From Novosphingobium malaysiense (GTDB taxonomy: Bacteria > Pseudomonadota > Alphaproteobacteria > Sphingomonadales > Sphingomonadaceae): a stretch of DNA of 64,000 nucleotides. The notes under the pieces are model-generated. The model made no database searches. It worked only from the letters and a program-made list of their open reading frames with translations, and was not told where the DNA came from. Below are positions 7,986-16,372 of this stretch, piece after piece. The stretch's first letter is position 1; each line of letters opens with the position of its first letter. The stretch is taken from the NCBI RefSeq assembly GCF_000802225.1, contig NZ_JTDI01000003.1:496001-560000 (forward strand), in the 5' to 3' direction. The translations under genes and the position numbers were made by a program.

Positions 7986-9338
7986 AATCCATGTCGCGGC
8001 GACTTCCTGGCTGGACAGGTGCTCCCGCGCCTGCCTCCAGGGACGCATGAGCAGGCAGAGGTCGGCGTGCTCACCCGTTGCGATCTTGCGCTGGCGGCCG
8101 AGATCGCAGGGATCGGCCAGATAGAGCGCCAGCGCCTCTTCGGGCGAAAGCGCTTCGGTCGGACCTATCTCCACTCCGCCAGCCGTACTCCGGTCCCCCG
8201 CCGAGGCCACGGCGAGCCAGGGATCGCCATTGCCATAGGGGGCATCGCTACCCCCTGCCATGACTAGGCCTGCATCGCGCAAGCTGCGCAGGCGGTAGAG
8301 ATCGCCGTGATGGCGGGGCTCGACATCGGCCAGATAGCGATCGCCGCGCTCGCGGATGAAGTGCGGTTGCACGCATGCCTGGAGACCGAGACCGGCCATG
8401 CGCGCGACGAGATCGGGCGAGGCGACAGAGACGTGTTCGATCCGGTCGCCAGGCAGGGTGCCGCTCTCCTCGAGCAAGGCCAGCGTGAAGACCAGCTCGA
8501 CCTCGGTCACGCAGTGGACAGCCAGGGGACGGCGTTGCGCATGGCCCGCCTTCACGAAAGTCACGGCCTCGTCGAAGTCGGGGAGGGCAGCCTCATGCAG
8601 ATGCAGCTTGAGCGGGCCCAGACGCCAGCCGGTCGGCTCCGCCTCGGCAAGCGCCAGCGATCCGGCGAGCACCAGCGATTGCGCCAATGTGCCGCTCTGG
8701 CGTTGCTGCGCGAAATGAGCGGCCATCACCGGATCGTTGCGCGGCGACATGTCGGTCGCGCCGGTCACGCCGAAGGCTGCCAGTTCGCGGCTGACATCGC
8801 CAAGGTCGGGCGGTGTGCTGCCCAGCGCCTGATGCAGCCAGGCATCCTCGTCGAACAGGCGTCCGGTAAATCGACCGCCACGGCGTTCGAGACCGGGGGG
8901 CGCATCGGCGCGCTCGAGCAGTTCATCGAGCGCCAGCGAATTGAGCAGCCACATGCGCCCGGTGCGATGCTGCAGGCGCAGGGGGCGGTGGGCGATCAGC
9001 GCATCGAGAGCAGCTGCATCGGGCAGGGCGTGTTCCGTAACGCTTTCGTGGAAGCCGATACCTCTGATCCACCCCGATCCGGGGCGGGTGAGCGCGCGGC
9101 GCAGGCCTTCGCTGTCGGTGACCTCGGGCGGGCCGCAGTCAACCGATGCCTTGCGCGCGGCGAGACCTGCGAGGTGGATGTGGTGGTCGTGCAAGCCCGG
9201 CAGCAACGCACCGCCGCGAGCGTCGATTACCTGCTCGTCCGGGCGCGGTTCCAGATTGCCGAGCGCGGCGATGGTGGAACCGGCGATGCGCACGTCGCAC
9301 CGGCCTGCCTTCCAGACTTCGGCGTTGCGGATCAGCAC
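7953..9338 (-). CDS. Amidohydrolase-3 family metal-dependent hydrolase
   Basis: This 461-residue protein has the Amidohydro_3 (YtcJ-like) pattern: an N-terminal beta-sandwich strand set (VLIRNAEVW), the metal motif LLPGLHDHHIHLAG (HxH), LAVHCVTE, RIEHVSVASPD and AGGSDAPYG near the C-terminus. Such enzymes hydrolyse C-N or ester-like bonds in the cytoplasm. The start is GTG 9338, which overlaps the stop of the CoA-transferase gene (GTGCTGA), so translation is probably coupled. It is unrelated in family to the amidohydrolase at 4453. It is the last gene of the six-gene minus-strand operon starting at 15089. Confidence 0.83.
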   Translation of the reverse strand: MLIRNAEVWKAGRCDVRIAGSTIAALGNLEPRPDEQVIDARGGALLPGLHDHHIHLAGLAARKASVDCGPPEVTDSEGLRRALTRPGSGWIRGIGFHESVTEHALPDAAALDALIAHRPLRLQHRTGRMWLLNSLALDELLERADAPPGLERRGGRFTGRLFDEDAWLHQALGSTPPDLGDVSRELAAFGVTGATDMSPRNDPVMAAHFAQQRQSGTLAQSLVLAGSLALAEAEPTGWRLGPLKLHLHEAALPDFDEAVTFVKAGHAQRRPLAVHCVTEVELVFTLALLEESGTLPGDRIEHVSVASPDLVARMAGLGLQACVQPHFIRERGDRYLADVEPRHHGDLYRLRSLRDAGLVMAGGSDAPYGNGDPWLAVASAGDRSTAGGVEIGPTEALSPEEALALYLADPCDLGRQRKIATGEHADLCLLMRPWRQAREHLSSQEVAATWISGHLVHQAPF

Positions 9339-10561
9339 TGGGTCAGTTCCGGGAGATAGCGCGCCGTGTCTGCACCGATCTCGCGCACTTCTGCTTGGAG
9401 CGGGCGTCGCGGGACTGTCGGGAAGGGGGCGCCGACCGATGTGCCCCACGCCCGAAGTTCGGCATCGATGGCCGCGCGGTCGTGTTCGCGTTCCTCGGTC
9501 AGAGCCATGGCGGATATGGCGCTCATCGACAGGCCGATGCGCTGGGCGATGCCGCTGCGCAAGGCTGCAAGTCCGTCGCGGGCGGCGGTGATGCCGGTGA
9601 GCGGATCGGCAATGGCATCGCCGACATAGCCCATCTCGCCGGTCAGCTCCGCCATCGCGCGCGACAGGCCGCCGGCCACACCGCAGTCGTTGCCGATGCC
9701 GACCCAGTTCGCCGCTTCTCCGGTGGCGCCATGACCAGTGACCGAGAGCCACACCAGACCGGGGATCTCCTGCATCAGAGCATAGGCATCCACGCCGAGA
9801 TGGCGCAGCGCGCGCGGACGGGAGGATTCGATCACCACGTCCGCGCGGCGGATCAGGGCAATCAGCGCTGCCCTTTCGGTCGCGTCGGTCAGATCGACGA
9901 GGACATTGGCCTTGCCCTGGTTGATGAGGTCGAAGGTCGTCGGGTCGTCGCGCCGGATAAGGTCGGGGCGCCAGGGGCTTTCGACTTTCACTACGTCCAT
10001 GCCCGCCTGCCAGAACAAGTGCCCGGCGAGCGGTCCGGCCCAGATGGCGGACAGGTCCACCACGAGTGGTCGGTAGCCTGCGGGGCGTTCCTTACGCGGG
10101 CCGCGTGCCATGACTTCGATTGGCGGTGCTGCGGGTATCTCGTCCGCCGAGGCAACCGGCAGGCCGAGCGCGCGTCCGGTTTCGACCAGCGCTGCGCAAT
10201 CATGCTGCGCCACGACGGCAGCAATGGCATCGGCGTTGCGGATATCCAGATCGGGGGTGCCGAAGAGCGCCGGGAGCAGTTCGCGGTCGACGTCGCGGAT
10301 CAGGGTGAGAGCGAACCAGCCTCCGTCGCGGGTCGGCATCAGGCGGCTGCCACCGAGCCCCGCCGAGACCGGACCGCTGATCCGGTAACCGCCGTTAGAG
10401 CCGCGCTCGCCCATCAGCGTGGCGCCATCAAGTGCGCAAAGGGCAGGGACCTGATGATCCCTGCCCATGGCTTTCAATTGCCTGTCGGCCCAGCGCGCCA
10501 GAGGGATTGCCGGGCCGGAGCGTGTCTCAGGTGTTGCAGGATGTGTGCGAATTTGATCCAT
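9332..10561 (-). CDS. CaiB/BaiF CoA-transferase with permuted architecture
   Basis: In this 409-residue protein the segment that normally opens a class III CoA-transferase (PLVVDLSAIWAGPLAG, then VVKVES) starts only at residue 165. A candidate nucleophilic Asp is D319 in VGDAIADPLTG. The first 160 residues (GGSRLMPTRDGGWFALTL, then a LGLPVASADE segment near 132-141) resemble the second half of ordinary family members. The order is therefore tail first, core second; I recall comparable N-terminal segments in some long actinobacterial relatives. Class III enzymes move CoA between carboxylic acids through an aspartyl-CoA anhydride. It overlaps the next gene by 7 nt and follows the ligase after a repeat-like hairpin. 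Confidence 0.78.
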   Translation of the reverse strand: MDQIRTHPATPETRSGPAIPLARWADRQLKAMGRDHQVPALCALDGATLMGERGSNGGYRISGPVSAGLGGSRLMPTRDGGWFALTLIRDVDRELLPALFGTPDLDIRNADAIAAVVAQHDCAALVETGRALGLPVASADEIPAAPPIEVMARGPRKERPAGYRPLVVDLSAIWAGPLAGHLFWQAGMDVVKVESPWRPDLIRRDDPTTFDLINQGKANVLVDLTDATERAALIALIRRADVVIESSRPRALRHLGVDAYALMQEIPGLVWLSVTGHGATGEAANWVGIGNDCGVAGGLSRAMAELTGEMGYVGDAIADPLTGITAARDGLAALRSGIAQRIGLSMSAISAMALTEEREHDRAAIDAELRAWGTSVGAPFPTVPRRPLQAEVREIGADTARYLPELTQC

Positions 10562-10571
10562 GGTGGAGCGA

Positions 10572-10647
10572 GAATGGCAGCTTTCGAGAACCGGCGCGCA
10601 GCGTACTTAAAGTACGTGAGCACCGGAAGCGCAGAAAGCTGGCGTTC
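10572..10647. repeat. Long imperfect palindrome (REP-like or small hairpin element)
   Basis: Outer arms at 10572-10585 and 10634-10647 are complementary at 12 of 14 positions. CCGG-centred segments pair further in, and the core is a perfect CGTACTT-A-AAGTACG (10602-10616). The element fills the gap between the ligase stop and the CoA-transferase start and lies inside an operon. It resembles a dispersed palindromic element rather than a terminator because it has no T-run. It may cause partial termination or stabilise upstream mRNA. Confidence 0.6.
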
Positions 10648-10679
10648 GCAGCCCGCCGTGGAGCAAAGGCGCGTGCATC

Positions 10680-12179
10680 CTAGTCGGCAAGGACTTCCTT
10701 GACCTTCCGCCGCAGCAGCTTGCCCATCTCGTTGTAGGGCAGCTCTTCCACGAAGGCGATTTTCTCGGGCACGCGCGAGGAGCGCAAGCGCGATCGGATC
10801 ATCGCCTTGATTTCGTCTTCGCTCGGCGTTTCGTGGCCTTCGCGGGTGACGATCGCGACGCCCACGGCCTCGCCCCATTCCACCGACGGAACCGCGCAGG
10901 CGCAAGCATCGGCGATGGCCGGATGCGTGAGGAGAACGTCCTCGATCTCACCGGGCGACATGTTCTCGCCGCCGCGCACGATCACGTCGTCGGCACGACC
11001 GGAGAGGAAGAGGTAGCCGTGTTCGTCCATGTAGCCCGCGTCGCGGGTGGGGAACCAGCCCTCGGCATCGAGCGCGCTCTTTTCCTTGTACTCGCCCGAG
11101 ACCTGTTCGCCGCGCACGTAGATCTCGCCGGGCTCGTTGGGGCCGAGCACTTCGCCGTTCTCGCCACGGATCTGCATTTCCACGGTCGGGATCGGCTGAC
11201 CGAGCGAGGTCAGGCGCGCACGCACCTTCGGATCGTCGGAGGCGAGCGCCTCGCGGTGATCGTCGGGGCCGAGCAGGGCGACGGTAGAGCTGGTTTCGGT
11301 CAGGCCATAGGCATTGGTGAAACCGGCAGACGGGAAGCGTTCGAGTGCCTTGTGGATCACTTCCAGTGGCATCTTGCCGCCGCCATAGGCGATGGCGCGC
11401 AGGCTATCGACATTGGCGCTCACGCCCTTTTCCATGGCATCGACGATACGCGCCAGCATGGTCGGGACGACGAAGGCGTTGGTGACCGTCTCGGTCTCGA
11501 CCAGGCCGAGCCAGCCTTCGGGCGTGAAGTTCGGCAGCATCACGATCTTGCGCAGCGAGTAGATCGAGCTGAGCAGCGCCGAGATGCCTGCGATGTGATA
11601 GGGCGGCACGACGACCAGCGCGGCATCGGCCTCGTCGGCGGAAGCGAATTCCACCGTGCCGAGGATGTAGCCGAGCAGGTTGGAGTGGCGCAGGATGGCA
11701 GCTTTCGGCGCGGCAGTGGTGCCGCTGGTGAAGAGCTGGATCGCAATGCCTTCGCCCGGATCGTACTCGCGCGATTCGGGCTCGGGCACGGTTTCCTGCG
11801 CCTTGAGCGTGAATTCCTCGCGCGAGAAAATCGTGTGGCCCTGTTCGCCCGCGACGCGCATGATGCGTTCTTCATCGCCTACCACCAGTGCCGGCGATAC
11901 GCGGTCGAGCAGCGCGGCCAGATCGGCATCGGGCAGACGGTAGTTGAGTGGGCAATAGGGCACGCCGGCCAGGGCCGCACCGAACACCGCGATCACCGCC
12001 GCTTCGCTGCTCTCGTCGAGCAGGGCGACGTATTCCGCCTCGCTTTCCTGGATCAGTTCGAAAGCACCGCGTGCGGCGTCGAGCAGGTCTCCATAAGTCC
12101 AGCGCTTGCCGTCGCAGACGAGACCGACGCGGTCGGGTGCGGCTTCCGCCGCCATTTCGAGAAGAAGGGCGATGTTCAT
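10680..12179 (-). CDS. AMP-forming acyl-CoA synthetase
   Basis: This 499-residue adenylate-forming ligase has all core motifs: TSGTTAAPK (151-159, ATP loop), a NAYGLTETSS segment, the DAGYMDEHGYLFLSGRADD hinge region, GGENMSPGEIEDVL and the C-terminal GKLLRR with the catalytic Lys at 487. It would activate a free carboxylic acid to its CoA thioester with ATP. It sits in the operon with three CoA-transferases, so both ATP-dependent and transferase-based CoA loading are available. The substrate pocket cannot be assigned by eye; the family includes fatty, aromatic and terpenoid acid ligases. Confidence 0.9.
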   Translation of the reverse strand: MNIALLLEMAAEAAPDRVGLVCDGKRWTYGDLLDAARGAFELIQESEAEYVALLDESSEAAVIAVFGAALAGVPYCPLNYRLPDADLAALLDRVSPALVVGDEERIMRVAGEQGHTIFSREEFTLKAQETVPEPESREYDPGEGIAIQLFTSGTTAAPKAAILRHSNLLGYILGTVEFASADEADAALVVVPPYHIAGISALLSSIYSLRKIVMLPNFTPEGWLGLVETETVTNAFVVPTMLARIVDAMEKGVSANVDSLRAIAYGGGKMPLEVIHKALERFPSAGFTNAYGLTETSSTVALLGPDDHREALASDDPKVRARLTSLGQPIPTVEMQIRGENGEVLGPNEPGEIYVRGEQVSGEYKEKSALDAEGWFPTRDAGYMDEHGYLFLSGRADDVIVRGGENMSPGEIEDVLLTHPAIADACACAVPSVEWGEAVGVAIVTREGHETPSEDEIKAMIRSRLRSSRVPEKIAFVEELPYNEMGKLLRRKVKEVLAD

Positions 12180-12235
12180 CGGTTAATGCGGCCTTGGCTC
12201 GGGAATTTTGGGGCTCGGGAAGTTCAGGGCTGGGC

Positions 12236-12526
12236 TCAGTCGGAAGCGGGAAGCGGCTTGGCGTCCTTGACGACCAGCGCAACACCATCAACCGAGAGCG
12301 AGCCCTTTCCGGGCTTTACGCAGAGCAGTTCATACTTGCCGTCGGCATCGACATAGCGCTTTCCCATCAGCGTACCGGCCGAGAAATCGGCGGAGAGCGG
12401 AGCGGCTTCGGCGGGCTTGGCTTCGCCCATCGGCGCGCCGCCGCATTCGATCTGGCCGTCGGCGCAACGGATCACCATGACTTCGGTGTCGCAGGCGGCA
12501 CTCTTCAGACGGGTTCCAGGCTTCAT
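12236..12526 (-). CDS. Small Cys-containing protein with a desulforedoxin-like CGGxPM motif
   Basis: This 96-residue protein starts after a clear AAGGAA site. Its N-terminal third carries three cysteines (C12, C21, C28) in CDTEVMVIRCADGQIECGGAPM-like order; the CGGAPM segment resembles the CCGxPM end of desulforedoxin/rubredoxin-like metal sites, though the usual first CxxC is not present. The remainder (GKRYVDADGKYELLCVKPG) looks like a small beta domain with a fourth Cys. It lies between the ligase and a CoA-transferase in the island operon. A metal- or thiol-dependent accessory role is possible. I do not recognise a characterised homologue. Confidence 0.65.
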   Translation of the reverse strand: MKPGTRLKSAACDTEVMVIRCADGQIECGGAPMGEAKPAEAAPLSADFSAGTLMGKRYVDADGKYELLCVKPGKGSLSVDGVALVVKDAKPLPASD

Positions 12527-12588
12527 TTCAAGTTCCTTCGTATCGGGTTATCTGATGTGAATATATTGCATGCGGCACCTGCTCCGCA

Positions 12589-13815
12589 TCAAGCAATAGC
12601 ACCGTTTGCCTTTAGGCTTTCGATGTCGTCCCATTCAAGGCCGAGCTCGAGCAATACCGTCTCAGTATGTTCTGATGGCTGCGGGGCACGAGGCGTGGCG
12701 AACGCCTGGTGATCGAACTGCACGGGGCTGCGCACGATGCGCATGGGATCGGAGCCGTCGATTGGATCGACTTCCATGAACGTGTCGTTGGCCTGCGCCT
12801 GCGGATCGTCGCCGAGGTCGAGCAGGGTCTGCACCGCCGCCCACTGGCCGCGCATCGTCTGCAGGCGTTCGCACCAGTAGGCAAAGGTCTGCGCGCCAAT
12901 GGCCGCAGTGATCACTTCGCTGGCCGCGGTGCTGTTTTCCATGAGCGACAGGGCATCGGCAAAGCGCGGATCGTCCGCTGCTTCGGGGACGCCGAGATGC
13001 TCGAAGGTGTCGCGGATGTAGGGGCCGGGGACCATGATGAAGAGGCTTATCACCCGCTCGTCGGAGGTCTTGAAATGGCCCAGGAACGGATTGACGGCGG
13101 CACCGCCGACCTGCGGCTTGCTCACCCGCATCATCTTGCCTGTGTGCAGGTATGGACCGATGACCTGCCCCATCGACCACATCGCACTGTTGAACAGCGA
13201 TACGTCGATCTCTGAGGTCTCGCCGGTCTGGGCGCGGTTGTAGAGCGCGGCGGCAATGCCGCCGGCGAGATACATGCCGCTGATGGAATCGCCCATGCCG
13301 CCCACGCCCATGGTCAGCGGCACGTCGAATTCCTGCGGGGTCAGCGCGTGGCCGAGGCCTGAATGGATCCAGAAGGCCGTGGCGTCGTAGGCGCCGCGAT
13401 CGCGCGAGGGGCCCTTGTCGCCATAGCCGCTTCCGCGCGCATAGATGATGTCGGGATTGGCGGCGCGGATGTGTTCGACGTCGATCTTCAGCTTCTGGCG
13501 GGCGGACGGCAGATAGTTGGTGAGGAAGACGTCGGCGGTCTTCGCCAGTTCGTAGATGAGCTTCTGGCCTTCCTCGGTCGCGACGTCGATGCCGATCGAG
13601 CGCTTGCCCCGGTTGGGGTGCTCGATCATCGGATTGACCACGGGGTCGAGCTTGGCCCCGGCGATCGAGAGCATGCCGCGCTGTGCGTCTCCGCGTACGG
13701 GATGCTCCACCTTGATGACGTCTGCGCCCCAGTCCGCCAACACCGCGCCGGCAGCAGGGACGAAGACGAACTGTGCCACTTCGAGCACCCTGACGCCTTT
13801 CATCACCTGCTTCAT
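12589..13815 (-). CDS. CaiB/BaiF class III CoA-transferase (tandem copy 2)
   Basis: This 408-residue protein has the canonical start [23 protein letters not shown] (motif at 8-30), VIKVEHP and a likely nucleophilic Asp at 176 in GGMGDSISG. It is closely similar in length and sequence to the CoA-transferase gene 44 nt upstream, so the pair arose by duplication. Two adjacent different class III subunits are known to form heteromers (for example benzylsuccinate CoA-transferase), so a mixed complex is possible; both copies keep the Asp, so two independent homodimers are equally possible. It is in the six-gene minus-strand operon. Confidence 0.88.
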   Translation of the reverse strand: MKQVMKGVRVLEVAQFVFVPAAGAVLADWGADVIKVEHPVRGDAQRGMLSIAGAKLDPVVNPMIEHPNRGKRSIGIDVATEEGQKLIYELAKTADVFLTNYLPSARQKLKIDVEHIRAANPDIIYARGSGYGDKGPSRDRGAYDATAFWIHSGLGHALTPQEFDVPLTMGVGGMGDSISGMYLAGGIAAALYNRAQTGETSEIDVSLFNSAMWSMGQVIGPYLHTGKMMRVSKPQVGGAAVNPFLGHFKTSDERVISLFIMVPGPYIRDTFEHLGVPEAADDPRFADALSLMENSTAASEVITAAIGAQTFAYWCERLQTMRGQWAAVQTLLDLGDDPQAQANDTFMEVDPIDGSDPMRIVRSPVQFDHQAFATPRAPQPSEHTETVLLELGLEWDDIESLKANGAIA

Positions 13816-13859
13816 GCCGGTCGTTCCTTCGAGAGTTCAGTTGAGCGCAGGGCGCTCGA

Positions 13860-15089
13860 TCAGGCGATCGCGCCCTTGGCCTTCCATTCCTCGATTTTAT
13901 CCCACTCGACGCCCATTTCCATGAGCACGATCTCGGTATGCTCGGACGCCTGTGGCGAACGGGTGGTCTCGACCGGTTCGCCGTTCCACTGCACGGGGCC
14001 GCGCACCAGCTTTAGCGGATCGCCGCCATCGGCCGCCTCGACTTCGACGATCATATCGTTGGCGAGCGCCTGTTCGTCGGTCAGCAGGTCGGAGAAGCTC
14101 TGGACCGGCGCCCACTGACCGGAGAAGGTCTTGAGGTGCTGGCGCCAGTACTCGAACGGCTTCTCGGCAAAGGCCTTGACCAGAATGTCGCTGGCCGCGC
14201 CGGCGTTCTCGAACAGCGCCTTGGGTTCGGAAAAGCGCGGATCGTCGGCAGCCTCGGGCACACCGACGTGCTCGAACAGGCTCTTGATGTGGCCGGTCGG
14301 CGAAATCGTGCACAGGTTGATCGTGCCGCCGTCGGAGGTCTGGTAGTTGCCCATGAAGGGATTGCGCGCCGCGCCGCCCGATCCCGGCATGGGGTTGCGG
14401 GTAAGGATACCGGTTTCGGCCACCTGCGCGATCAGCGCGCCCGAAGCCCAGGCTGCCGTGCTGAGCAGCGAAACGTCCATTTCAACCGCTTCGCCGGTCT
14501 TCTCGCGATGGAAGAGAGCTGCGGAAATGCCGCCGGCGATGAACATGCCTCCGATAGAGTCCCCGAAGGCGGGGATGCCCTGCGACAGCGGTGCGCCGAG
14601 TTCCTCGGGCGTCATCGAATAGGCAATGCCGCTGCGCGCCCAGAAGCAGGTGCCGTCGAAACCGCCGACCTGGCGTTCGGGGCCCTTGTTGCCCAGTGCG
14701 GAACCGCGGGCGTAGATGATGTTAGGATTGACCGCGCGGATGTGCTCGACGTCGAACTTGTTCTTCTGGCGCACCTGCGGAAGGTAGTTTGTCAGAAAGA
14801 CATCGCACTGCTTGGCGAGCTCGTAGAGGACTTCCTGGCCTTCCGGGGTCGACAAATCGATGCCGACGCTACGCTTGCCGCGATTGGGGTGCTCGAACAG
14901 GGTATGGCGCTGCGGATCGAGCTGAACGCCTCCCATGTTGAGGAAGCCGCGCTGCGTGTCGCCGCGCACCGGGTGTTCGATCTTGATGACGTCCGCGCCC
15001 CAGTCCGCCAGCACCGCTCCGGCTGCCGGAGTGAATGTGAACTGCGCTACTTCCAGGACGCGCACGCCCTCCATGACCTTTGTCGACAT
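13860..15089 (-). CDS. CaiB/BaiF class III CoA-transferase (tandem copy 1)
   Basis: The 409 residues from ATG 15089 begin [17 protein letters not shown] and align along the whole length with the downstream copy; the likely nucleophilic Asp is 177 in PAFGDSIGG. The frame is open another 61 codons upstream, but that extension is unlike any family member. It is the first gene of the island's six-gene operon (two transferases, the small Cys protein, ligase, permuted transferase, amidohydrolase). The 335-bp gap to the divergent secreted-protein gene at 15425 must hold its promoter. Confidence 0.88.
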   Translation of the reverse strand: MSTKVMEGVRVLEVAQFTFTPAAGAVLADWGADVIKIEHPVRGDTQRGFLNMGGVQLDPQRHTLFEHPNRGKRSVGIDLSTPEGQEVLYELAKQCDVFLTNYLPQVRQKNKFDVEHIRAVNPNIIYARGSALGNKGPERQVGGFDGTCFWARSGIAYSMTPEELGAPLSQGIPAFGDSIGGMFIAGGISAALFHREKTGEAVEMDVSLLSTAAWASGALIAQVAETGILTRNPMPGSGGAARNPFMGNYQTSDGGTINLCTISPTGHIKSLFEHVGVPEAADDPRFSEPKALFENAGAASDILVKAFAEKPFEYWRQHLKTFSGQWAPVQSFSDLLTDEQALANDMIVEVEAADGGDPLKLVRGPVQWNGEPVETTRSPQASEHTEIVLMEMGVEWDKIEEWKAKGAIA

Positions 15090-15424
15090 CTGCTGCCAGT
15101 CCCTGTTGTATTCTTGCAAATATACGGCTTGCGGAACCCGTTTCCGGGCCCTTTGTGGGGTTGCCCCGGTTTGCGCGGAATCCCTTGGCGGATCAACCTC
15201 GCAGCCCATCGTGCAGACGATCATGGGCAAGCCGATTTGCCTTGGCTCGGACGATTGTTTTGCGGCGCACAATGACTTCTACGGCAAGGAATTGCGGGAT
15301 TTTTGACCGGTTGAGCAAATCGCTTTTGCAGTTGCAACAATTGCAATTGACTTTCGCGCGAAGAACTCCTAACCTAGGTTAGTAAGTTCAAAAAATCACA
15401 GTTCGCATTTTGGAGTTAATCGTA
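15090..15424. promoter_or_regulatory. Divergent regulatory region with two palindromes
   Basis: There is no gene in these 335 bases. They contain a palindrome-bearing 11-mer GTTGCAACAAT (15331-15341) that recurs upstream of the TonB receptor gene at 19567, followed by ATTGCAATTG, a candidate -35 TTGACT (15347-15352), and a 14-bp perfect palindrome CTAACCTAGGTTAG (15369-15382) over the matching -10 position. These suggest control by one or more dimeric regulators, the MarR gene at 15858 being the nearest. Confidence 0.6.
15347..15382 (+). promoter_or_regulatory. Candidate promoter with operator palindrome over the -10
   Basis: TTGACT (15347-15352) is followed after 17 nt by TAACCT (15370-15375), a weak -10 that lies within the perfect palindrome CTAACCTAGGTTAG (15369-15382). 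A repressor on the palindrome would block RNA polymerase. The start codon of the small secreted protein lies about 43 nt downstream. Confidence 0.5.
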
Positions 15425-15745
15425 ATGAACAAGTTTGCCCCTCTCGCTGCTCTCGCCACCGTTGCTACCCTTGCCGTCGTGCCGACGACCGTGTTCGCCG
15501 AAACCACGCAGGCGGTGCGCGAAGTGACCGAAGAAGCTGCTGCGCCGGTCGAACTCAACGCGGGCATGATGCTCTACGCCGCCAACGGCTATCGCATTGC
15601 GCCGATCTATCGCGTCAACGCCGAGGGTAACCCGCAGGTCATCCTGAACGGTCGCCTGATCACCGTTCCGGCAGATACCGTGAGCGACGTCGACGGCAAG
15701 GTCACCACCTCGCTGTCGAAGAAGGAAGTTGCTCGCGCCAAGTAA
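15425..15745 (+). CDS. Small secreted protein of unknown function
   Basis: This 106-residue protein starts at ATG 15425 with GGAG upstream. Residues 1-25 form a classical signal peptide ending VFA. The mature part of about 80 residues is compact: a Glu/Val-rich linker, then LYAANGYRIAPIYRVNAEGNPQVILNGRLITVPADTV in two overlapping strands. That part reads as a small beta-rich periplasmic domain. No cysteines, and no family I recognise. It has its own promoter with an operator-like palindrome and its own terminator, and is divergent from the CoA-transferase operon, so it may be an accessory periplasmic protein of the island. Confidence 0.7.
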   Translation: MNKFAPLAALATVATLAVVPTTVFAETTQAVREVTEEAAAPVELNAGMMLYAANGYRIAPIYRVNAEGNPQVILNGRLITVPADTVSDVDGKVTTSLSKKEVARAK

Positions 15746-15768
15746 GCGTTTCAAGAGCTCTCAAGAAG

Positions 15769-15803
15769 GAAAGGGCGGTGCCTCGGCACCGCCCTTTCTG
15801 TTT
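15769..15803 (+). terminator. Rho-independent terminator
   Basis: GAAAGGGCGGTGCC (15769-15782) and its perfect complement (15785-15798) form a 14-bp hairpin followed by TGTTT. It lies between the small secreted protein and the convergent MarR gene and can serve both. Confidence 0.9.
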
Positions 15804-15857
15804 GTACGGTCCGCGCGCGAGTGCGGAAGGGTAGGCCGCTCTGCTTCGCCGACGCCC

Positions 15858-16349
15858 TTAACCGCGGCTCACGTTTTCGTAGATGCGTTCCATGAAGTTC
15901 AGCAGCTGGTCGATTTCCTCGTCGGAAAAACCGGCGAACATGCGCTGTTCGCTTTCGGCAGCTATGGCGCCCAGCTTTTCGAGCAGCGGCCCGGCCTTGT
16001 CGGTCAGATAGACGGCGCGGGCACGGCGGTCGTCGCGCCGATCGCGACGTTCGAGCAGGCCGTCGGCGCAGAGCCGATCGATCAACCGGCCCGCCGAGGC
16101 TTCCGACATTTCCAGGTATTCGGCAATCGTGCGCTGGGTCGATCCCGGATAGCGCGCGACGATCGCGATCATCGCCCACTGCGACCGGGTGACGCCGAGC
16201 GTGGAAACCTTTCGGTCGAAGTTGTTGCGCTGCAGCCGGGAGATGATCGTCATCCGCAGGCCGACCTGCCGCTTCGGGCTCTCGTCGCGGACGTCGAAAG
16301 GATCCTTCTTGAGGCTTTCGCTCGTCTTCTTGTCAGCGTCGGTCGCCAC
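15858..16349 (-). CDS. MarR-family transcriptional regulator
   Basis: The 163 residues from GTG 16349 (AGGAG 6 nt upstream) form one MarR winged-helix domain: VTRSQWAMIAIVARYPGSTQ, the recognition helix region AEYLEMSEASAGRLIDRL and the wing RRDRRDDRRARAVYLT. MarR dimers usually repress nearby catabolic or efflux genes until a phenolic or CoA-ester ligand binds. It is downstream of the thiolase gene (23-nt gap), probably in the same transcript. The palindromes at 15331-15382 and 19567 are candidate binding sites; that link is inference. Confidence 0.87.
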   Translation of the reverse strand: MATDADKKTSESLKKDPFDVRDESPKRQVGLRMTIISRLQRNNFDRKVSTLGVTRSQWAMIAIVARYPGSTQRTIAEYLEMSEASAGRLIDRLCADGLLERRDRRDDRRARAVYLTDKAGPLLEKLGAIAAESEQRMFAGFSDEEIDQLLNFMERIYENVSRG

Positions 16350-16372
16350 GCGTTGCTCCTGGTCCTTGTCGT

